DNA of 64,000 bases, taken from the NCBI GenBank assembly GCA_036518215.1, contig DATDNP010000201.1, positions 1 through 64,000 on the forward strand, in the 5' to 3' direction. Origin of the DNA: CF-39 sp036518215. Its GTDB lineage: Bacteria > Chloroflexota > Limnocylindria > P2-11E. Position numbers and translations under genes: made by a program. Below are positions 59,525 through 64,000 of this stretch, one piece after another. The notes under the pieces were generated by a model that ran no database searches, was not told the origin of the DNA, and saw only the letters and a list, made by a program, of their open reading frames with translations. Positions within the stretch are counted from its first letter, which is position 1. Every line of letters begins with the position of its first letter.

Positions 59525-60168
59525 CGCTCCTCGTCCGCGCGATCGTTCGGGCGAGCGATCTCGACCGCGTGGCCACCGACGACGACATCGTCGCGATCCG
59601 CGCGGCCGACCTCGCCGCGCTGGCTTCGCGCATCGACGGGCCCGTGAGCGCGACCGAGAGCGCGCTGCGCGGCCACGACTCGCTCACGCGGAGCATCCAC
59701 GAGCGCGTCGCCTCGCTGCCGGCTCGCTTCGGCCAGCTGTTCGAGAGCGAGGACGACGTGGTCGCGGCGATCGAAGCGCGCGCCGCGACGCTTCGCGAGG
59801 GGATCGCGACCGTCGACGGACGCGTCGAGGTGGCGATCACGTTGCGATGGCGCGAGCTCTCGCGGCCCAGCGCGAGCGTCGACGGGTCACCCGGACATGC
59901 GTACATGGCGCAGCGCGCGGCGGATCTCGCGCTCGCACGCCGAGCGGAAGCGATCGCCGCACGCCTCGTCGACGAGATGGCATACGAGCGAGCGCATGCA
60001 CGTCTCAAGACTTGCCCGCGGCCGGGGGTGGCAGCGATAGTTGCCATCTTGGTCGACCGAGACGACGTGAGCGACGTGCGCGAGCGCGTCCGCTCGTTCG
60101 GAGCCTGTTCGAGCGAAGTCACCGCCAGCGTGGACGGCGTCTTCGCTCCGTACTCGTTCGCGTCGTGA
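59521..60168 (+). CDS. Gas vesicle protein GvpF/GvpL (third, diverged copy)
   Basis: A 215-residue protein. The GvpF/L features are HDSLTRSIHERVASLPARFGQLFESEDDVV, the counterpart of the TPVPMSFGTLF region, then VEVAITLRW. The C-terminus reads EVTASVDGVFAPYSF in place of the TGPWPPY motif, so it is strongly diverged. It also lacks the YVY start. Its GTG overlaps the preceding stop, and its stop overlaps gvpK. It may have a special role in nucleation. Confidence 0.82.
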   Translation: MTLLVRAIVRASDLDRVATDDDIVAIRAADLAALASRIDGPVSATESALRGHDSLTRSIHERVASLPARFGQLFESEDDVVAAIEARAATLREGIATVDGRVEVAITLRWRELSRPSASVDGSPGHAYMAQRAADLALARRAEAIAARLVDEMAYERAHARLKTCPRPGVAAIVAILVDRDDVSDVRERVRSFGACSSEVTASVDGVFAPYSFAS

Positions 60169-60482
60169 CCGACCTCACGCTCGAGCTCGAGGAAGTGCGC
60201 GCGGAGCTCGCGCGGGTGAGCGCGCAGCTTCCCGAGCGTATCGACGTCGACCCGGACGACGTGGAGCGGGGCCTCGCCGGTCTCGTGCTTGGACTCGTGG
60301 AGCTGTTGCGGCAGGTGCTGGAGAAGCAGGCCGTGCGACGGATGGAGGGTGGGAGCTTGACGGATGAAGAGATCGAGCGGGTCGGCCTCGCGCTCATGAG
60401 GCTCGAGCGGAAGGTGCGCGAGCTCGCTGAGCACTTCGGCCTCACCGAGGACGACCTCCGGCTCGGGCTGGGCGCGTCATGA
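60165..60482 (+). CDS. gvpK: Gas vesicle protein GvpK
   Basis: A 105-residue GvpK: RIDVDPDDVERGLAGLVLGLVELLRQVLEKQAVRRMEGGSLTDEEIERVGLALMRLERKVRELAEHFGL is the whole family core (described around residues 25-95). It is all helical and needed for vesicle formation, in an unknown role. GTG start by 4-base overlap. The usual order K-J-A downstream matches other bacterial clusters. Confidence 0.95.
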   Translation: MTDLTLELEEVRAELARVSAQLPERIDVDPDDVERGLAGLVLGLVELLRQVLEKQAVRRMEGGSLTDEEIERVGLALMRLERKVRELAEHFGLTEDDLRLGLGAS

Positions 60483-60784
60483 CGCTGGATAGGCGGCTCC
60501 GCGACACGGAAACATCCGCGACCCTCGTCGACCTTCTCGATCGCGTGCTCGACAAGGGACTCGTCGTGGCCGGCGACGTGAGCATCTCGCTCGCGAACGT
60601 CGAGCTGCTCACGATCCGCATCCGCCTCCTGGTGTGCTCGATCGACAAGGCGGAGCAGATCGGACTGAACTGGTGGCGTTACGAATCACAGCTCTCGCGC
60701 CGCGACGGTGAGTCCGACGAGGTGAAGCGCCTCGAGGCGCGCATCGCCGAGCTCGAGGCGCAGCTGAAGCGAAAAGGGGGATGA
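60479..60784 (+). CDS. gvpJ: Gas vesicle protein GvpJ-like
   Basis: A 101-residue GvpA/J-family protein. The domain LVDLLDRVLDKGLVVAGDVSISLANVELLTIRIRLLVCSIDKAEQIGLNWW is typical of GvpJ. The tail is a short coiled-coil of about 30 residues (DEVKRLEARIAELEAQLKRK). It is probably a minor shell or cap protein. Its ATG overlaps the gvpK stop (ATGA). Confidence 0.92.
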   Translation: MTLDRRLRDTETSATLVDLLDRVLDKGLVVAGDVSISLANVELLTIRIRLLVCSIDKAEQIGLNWWRYESQLSRRDGESDEVKRLEARIAELEAQLKRKGG

Positions 60785-60787
60785 GAC

Positions 60788-61069
60788 ATGGCGGTCGTTG
60801 AGCGGAGCCCGGGTGGCAGCAGCCTTATCGATGTCCTCGATCGCGTGCTCGACAAGGGCATCATCATCGACGCGTGGGTGCGGGTCTCCCTCGTCGGGAT
60901 CGACCTCATCACCGTCGAAGCCCGTGTCGTCGTCGCGTCGATCGACACCTACCTTCGCTACGCGGATGCGCTCGGCCTCACGCAGGGTCGTGGGCAGAGC
61001 AGCATCGGGGCGAGCGGCGGAGGCTTGGACACAGCGACGGGCCGGTCGCGCGAGCGCGAGCGCTCGTAG
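60788..61069 (+). CDS. gvpA: Major gas vesicle structural protein GvpA
   Basis: A 93-residue GvpA, the shell rib-forming protein. It has SSLIDVLDRVLDKGIIIDAWVRVSLVGIDLITVEARVVVASIDTYLRYADALGLT, nearly identical to the family core, followed by a Gly/Ser/Arg tail of about 24 residues (GRGQSS ... RSRERERS) beyond the usual end. It is the last gvp gene of the operon, 3 bases after gvpJ and 9 bases before the sensor kinase. gvpN, gvpO and gvpC are not in this window. Confidence 0.96.
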   Translation: MAVVERSPGGSSLIDVLDRVLDKGIIIDAWVRVSLVGIDLITVEARVVVASIDTYLRYADALGLTQGRGQSSIGASGGGLDTATGRSRERERS

Positions 61070-61078
61070 CCGCCCGCG

Positions 61079-63097
61079 ATGCGGGACGTCGTCGAGCGTC
61101 CGAGCGATCTCATGCCGGACGCGCGCGAGACGCTCGAGCCGATGCTCGACGATCTCGTGCGCGGACTCGGGTATGAGCGCGCGCTCATCCTCGTCCACGA
61201 CGAGACCGCCGGCGCGCTCCGAGGCCTGTTCGGGCTGAACGTCCGCGACGAGCAGGCACGTTCGGTCCTGCTGCCGCTCGCACGCGCGAACGATCCGTTC
61301 GTGACGGCGCTCCGCTCCGGCGTGCCACAGCTCGTCGATGACGTCGCGACGGACGACCGCCTCGACGACGCGGAGCGCAGCGCGCTCCTCGCGATGCGCA
61401 TCACGCGCTGCGTCGCCGCCTCGCTCCCCGTGACGCACCGAGAGCGCACGAGCACGATCGTCCTCCTCGGTCGCGAGGGCGCCATCACCGAGGCCGACCT
61501 CGAGCGTCTCCTTCCCTTCGCGCGCCAGGCCGGTGCCGCATTCACACGAGAGCAGGACGTCGAGCTCCTCCGCCGCGCGTCCGAGTCGCACGCGATCGAG
61601 AAGGAATGGCTCTGGTGGATGCTGAACGGCGTCGACGACCCCGTCGTCGTCGCGGACGCGAAGAACGACATCCTCCACTTCAACCGCCGCGCGGAGCACC
61701 TCTTCCGCGCGTCGGATGAGGACAGCCCCGGAAAGCGGCGTGCCGTCTGGATGAACAACTTCCTCTTCACGGCGTCGCTCTCGACGTGGAGCCTCGACCG
61801 GACGAGCCGCGCCACGAGCCGCGAGGTGACGCTCGTCGACCCGATCGACGGAAGCGAGCTCATCTTCGAGGTGCTGACGGCCGCGGCGCTGAACCACCGC
61901 ACCGGAGAGCGCGGCACCGTCGCGGTGCTCAAGGACGTCACGAACATCCGCCACATGACTCAGGAGCTCACGCGCAGCGCCGAGCGCATCCAGAGCGCCG
62001 ACGTTGAGATACGCGCCGAGCGCGACAGGCTCGACCTCGTCCTCCGGAGCGTGCCGAACCCGATCATCGTCGTCGACAACGACAACCAGATCATCTCGAT
62101 GAACGCGGCAGCGCAGCGGCTCTTCACGCGCACCGAGGGCCGAGCACAGCACGCGCTCGCCAACGACGCGAAGTTCACATCGTTCCTCGCGGAGCTGCGC
62201 CTCGACCCGACGCGCGAGAAGCGCACCGAGCTGCTGCTCATCGATCCCCTCACCGAGGAGCGCCTCGAGATGGAGGTGACCGCGACCGAGGTCCGCGATC
62301 AGCACGGTGCCGTCGTCGCGATCGTCTCCGCGATGCAGGAGGTCGGCCGCTTGCGCGAGCTCGAGCGGCGACGGCTGCAGCAGGTGCTCTTCGAGACCGA
62401 GAAGCTCGCCGCCACCGGGCGTCTCGCGGCGTCGATCGCGCACGAGATCAACAACCCGCTCGAGGCCGTCCAGAACGCGCTCTATCTGCTCGGCACGTCG
62501 GTCGCGAAGGACGGTCAGGAGCGCGAGTACCTCGGCATCGCGCAGCGCGAGACGCAGCGGATGTCGCGGATCCTTCGACAGATGCTCGGCTTCTACAAGC
62601 CGATGACCGCCATGGGCACGCTCGACGTGAACGTGCTCGTCGACGAGGCCGAGGCGCTCGTCGCGAAGCGCATCCGACAGTCCAAGGTGACGCTGGTCCG
62701 CGAGCTCGATCCGAACCTCCCGAAGATCCGCGCCTCCGCCGACCAGCTGAAGCAGGTGCTCCTCAACCTCTACCTCAACGCGCTCGAGGCGATGCCGAAC
62801 GGCGGCACGCTCACCGTGGTCACGCGCGGCGGCAACGATCTCGACCTGCCCTTCGATTCGGTCCGGATCGAGGTGCGCGATACGGGCACGGGCATGGACG
62901 AGCAGACGCAGGCCCGGATCTTCGAAGCCTTCTTCTCCACGAAGGAGCAACGCGGCACCGGCCTTGGCCTCTGGGTATCGCACGGCATCGTGCAGGGGCA
63001 TGGCGGCACGATGAAGGTGCGCAGCAAGCCGGGACAGGGTGCGACGTTCGTCATCGCGCTGCCCGTCGCCGGGCCGCCGGAGGTACGCGATGGCTGA
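61079..63097 (+). CDS. Soluble GAF-PAS-PAS sensor histidine kinase
   Basis: A 672-residue cytoplasmic kinase with no membrane segment. A GAF-like domain (about 20-165) has LVRGLGYERALILVHDET and LPVTHRERTSTIVLLGRE. PAS1 (about 175-300) has LNGVDDPVVVADAKNDILHFNRRAEHLF. PAS2 (about 315-430) has SVPNPIIVVDNDNQIISMN. The core has AATGRLAASIAHEINNPLEAVQNAL with the phospho-acceptor His, LLNLYLNALEAMPNGG (N-box), DTGTGM and GTGLGLWVSHGIVQGHGG. This is NtrB-like. It starts 9 bases after gvpA, so it is probably co-transcribed with the vesicle genes, and it overlaps the receiver-kinase gene by 8 bases. Confidence 0.93.
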   Translation: MRDVVERPSDLMPDARETLEPMLDDLVRGLGYERALILVHDETAGALRGLFGLNVRDEQARSVLLPLARANDPFVTALRSGVPQLVDDVATDDRLDDAERSALLAMRITRCVAASLPVTHRERTSTIVLLGREGAITEADLERLLPFARQAGAAFTREQDVELLRRASESHAIEKEWLWWMLNGVDDPVVVADAKNDILHFNRRAEHLFRASDEDSPGKRRAVWMNNFLFTASLSTWSLDRTSRATSREVTLVDPIDGSELIFEVLTAAALNHRTGERGTVAVLKDVTNIRHMTQELTRSAERIQSADVEIRAERDRLDLVLRSVPNPIIVVDNDNQIISMNAAAQRLFTRTEGRAQHALANDAKFTSFLAELRLDPTREKRTELLLIDPLTEERLEMEVTATEVRDQHGAVVAIVSAMQEVGRLRELERRRLQQVLFETEKLAATGRLAASIAHEINNPLEAVQNALYLLGTSVAKDGQEREYLGIAQRETQRMSRILRQMLGFYKPMTAMGTLDVNVLVDEAEALVAKRIRQSKVTLVRELDPNLPKIRASADQLKQVLLNLYLNALEAMPNGGTLTVVTRGGNDLDLPFDSVRIEVRDTGTGMDEQTQARIFEAFFSTKEQRGTGLGLWVSHGIVQGHGGTMKVRSKPGQGATFVIALPVAGPPEVRDG

Positions 63098-64000
63098 GAC
63101 CTGCATCCTCGTCGTCGACGACGAGCAGAGCGTAGCGACGACGATCGAAGCGATCCTGCGGCTCGACGGCCACGACGTCGTGGCGGTCACGAGCGGCACC
63201 GAGGCGATCCGCCTCCTCGGCGAGCGGCAATTCGACGTCGTCCTCACGGACCTACGCCTCGCCGACATGGATGGCATCGAGATCCTGAAGGAGGTGCAGC
63301 GGACGGCGCCGGAGACGGCGGCCATCATGCTCACCGGCTACGCGTCGCTCGAATCCGCCATCGCCGCGCTACGGTCGGGCGCGTACGACTACCTGCTCAA
63401 GCCCTCCGACGTGGAGGAGCTGCGGGCGACGGTGAATCGCGCGATCGAGCGCCGGCAGCTCCGCCGACGGCTCCTCGAGCTCGAAGAGGTCGACCGGCTG
63501 AAGACGCAATTCCTTTCGATGGTGTCGCATGAGCTCCGCACCCCGCTCACCGCCGTGAGCGGGTTCGTGCAGGTCGCGCGGCGACGCATCGCGCGCGCGC
63601 TCGAAGGGGGCGGTGCGATCGATTGGCAGCAGGAGGCGGTGCGCACCGCGGAGACGCTCGACCTCGCGCAGCGTCAGTCGCGGCGCCTCGCGCGCCTCGT
63701 CGACGAGCTGCTCGACGTGTCGCGGCTCCAGCTCGGGCGGATCGAGCTCCACCCGGCCGAGATCGACATCGTCGATGACGTGAGAGAGGTCGTCGAGCGC
63801 ATGAAGCTCCTCGTGTCGACGCACGACTTCCAGTTCCGCTCGGACATCGAGCAGGGTCGCGTCATCGCCGATCGCGACCGGCTCGACCAGGTCTTCGAGA
63901 ACCTCATCGGGAACGCGGTGAAGTACTCGCCGGCGGGCGGCACGATCGGCGTCATCGTCGGCGCCGTCGGCGACGACGTGCACGTCGCGATCAGCGATCA
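63090..64000 (+). CDS. Receiver-histidine kinase hybrid, cut at the window edge
   Basis: A partial gene of at least 303 codons. Residues 1-120 form a receiver: CILVVDDEQSVATTIE, phospho-Asp in DVVLTDLRLADMDG, Thr in AIMLTGYAS, and Lys in YDYLLKPS. A coiled link then leads to a HisKA domain with FLSMVSHELRTPLTAVSGF, and the HATPase N-box FENLIGNAVKYSPAGG is reached before the edge. It overlaps the upstream kinase gene by 8 bases and is probably its phosphorelay partner. The remaining output, if any, lies outside the window. Confidence 0.92.
   Translation, partial: MAETCILVVDDEQSVATTIEAILRLDGHDVVAVTSGTEAIRLLGERQFDVVLTDLRLADMDGIEILKEVQRTAPETAAIMLTGYASLESAIAALRSGAYDYLLKPSDVEELRATVNRAIERRQLRRRLLELEEVDRLKTQFLSMVSHELRTPLTAVSGFVQVARRRIARALEGGGAIDWQQEAVRTAETLDLAQRQSRRLARLVDELLDVSRLQLGRIELHPAEIDIVDDVREVVERMKLLVSTHDFQFRSDIEQGRVIADRDRLDQVFENLIGNAVKYSPAGGTIGVIVGAVGDDVHVAISD

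Overview
This window is GC-rich bacterial chromosome (roughly 70% by eye) with very tight gene packing. Many junctions are 4-base stop/start overlaps, and most coding regions cast long open frames on the other strand. The gene set includes type III CoaX, a MurJ flippase, DUF4388 proteins, glucosyl-3-phosphoglycerate synthase, a gas-vesicle operon and a DmsB/NrfD-type respiratory module. This suits an environmental Chloroflexota-like (for example Limnocylindria or Dormibacter-type) or actinobacterial genome. No rRNA or clade-specific marker is present, so the assignment stays tentative. I see no insertion sequence, prophage or CRISPR array.

Layout. 1-2.2 kb: the start of an export-type gene coupled to a MarR regulator, then murJ (minus). 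2.2-4.2 kb: rpsT, chrA and a VOC protein with a Lys/Arg tail (plus). 4.2-14.5 kb: a minus-strand run holding a secreted protein, sugar ABC ATPase, DUF4388 protein, ROK glucokinase, gap, pgk, eno and a rifampicin-phosphotransferase-like enzyme; it reads as a lower-glycolysis operon. 14.6-24.6 kb: a glycoside island with a PAP2-GH38 fusion, DedA, a GT81-like transferase, a debranching-type glycosidase, a GT4 and a USP-GpgS fusion. 24.6-29 kb: panC, panE and panB with an MFS carrier and an acidic repeat protein. 29-36.4 kb: membrane glycosyltransferases, a GH43 lipoprotein, an MFS exporter, a hydrolase and a GNAT-like protein. 36.5-39.4 kb: DUF302, coaBC, coaX and coaD. Together with the pan genes this gives most of CoA synthesis.

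39.5-46.6 kb: a two-component system divergent from a five-gene operon (Tat-exported 4x[4Fe-4S] protein, NrfD, Ig-like membrane protein, two lipoproteins) that has no catalytic subunit. 46.7-50.3 kb: two small regulators, then hutI and ftcD for histidine breakdown. 50.35-50.47 kb: a large cruciform-like inverted repeat. 50.5-56.4 kb: a cyclic-nucleotide-binding protein, a GNAT plus N-succinylamino-acid racemase pair, aquaporin, ChrB-C-like protein, an FAD amine oxidase and a membrane protein. 56.4-57.3 kb: tRNA-Lys and a stand-alone gene with a RiPP-leader-like N-terminus. 57.4-64 kb: an eight-gene gas-vesicle operon running directly into a PAS/GAF histidine kinase and a receiver-kinase hybrid cut by the window edge.

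Most interesting points: the PAP2-GH38 fusion within a GT81/GT4/GpgS island; the NrfD module lacking a catalytic subunit; two genes whose best start is CTG overlapping the upstream TGA; the orphan RiPP-like gene before the gas-vesicle operon; and the inverted repeat at 50350-50469.
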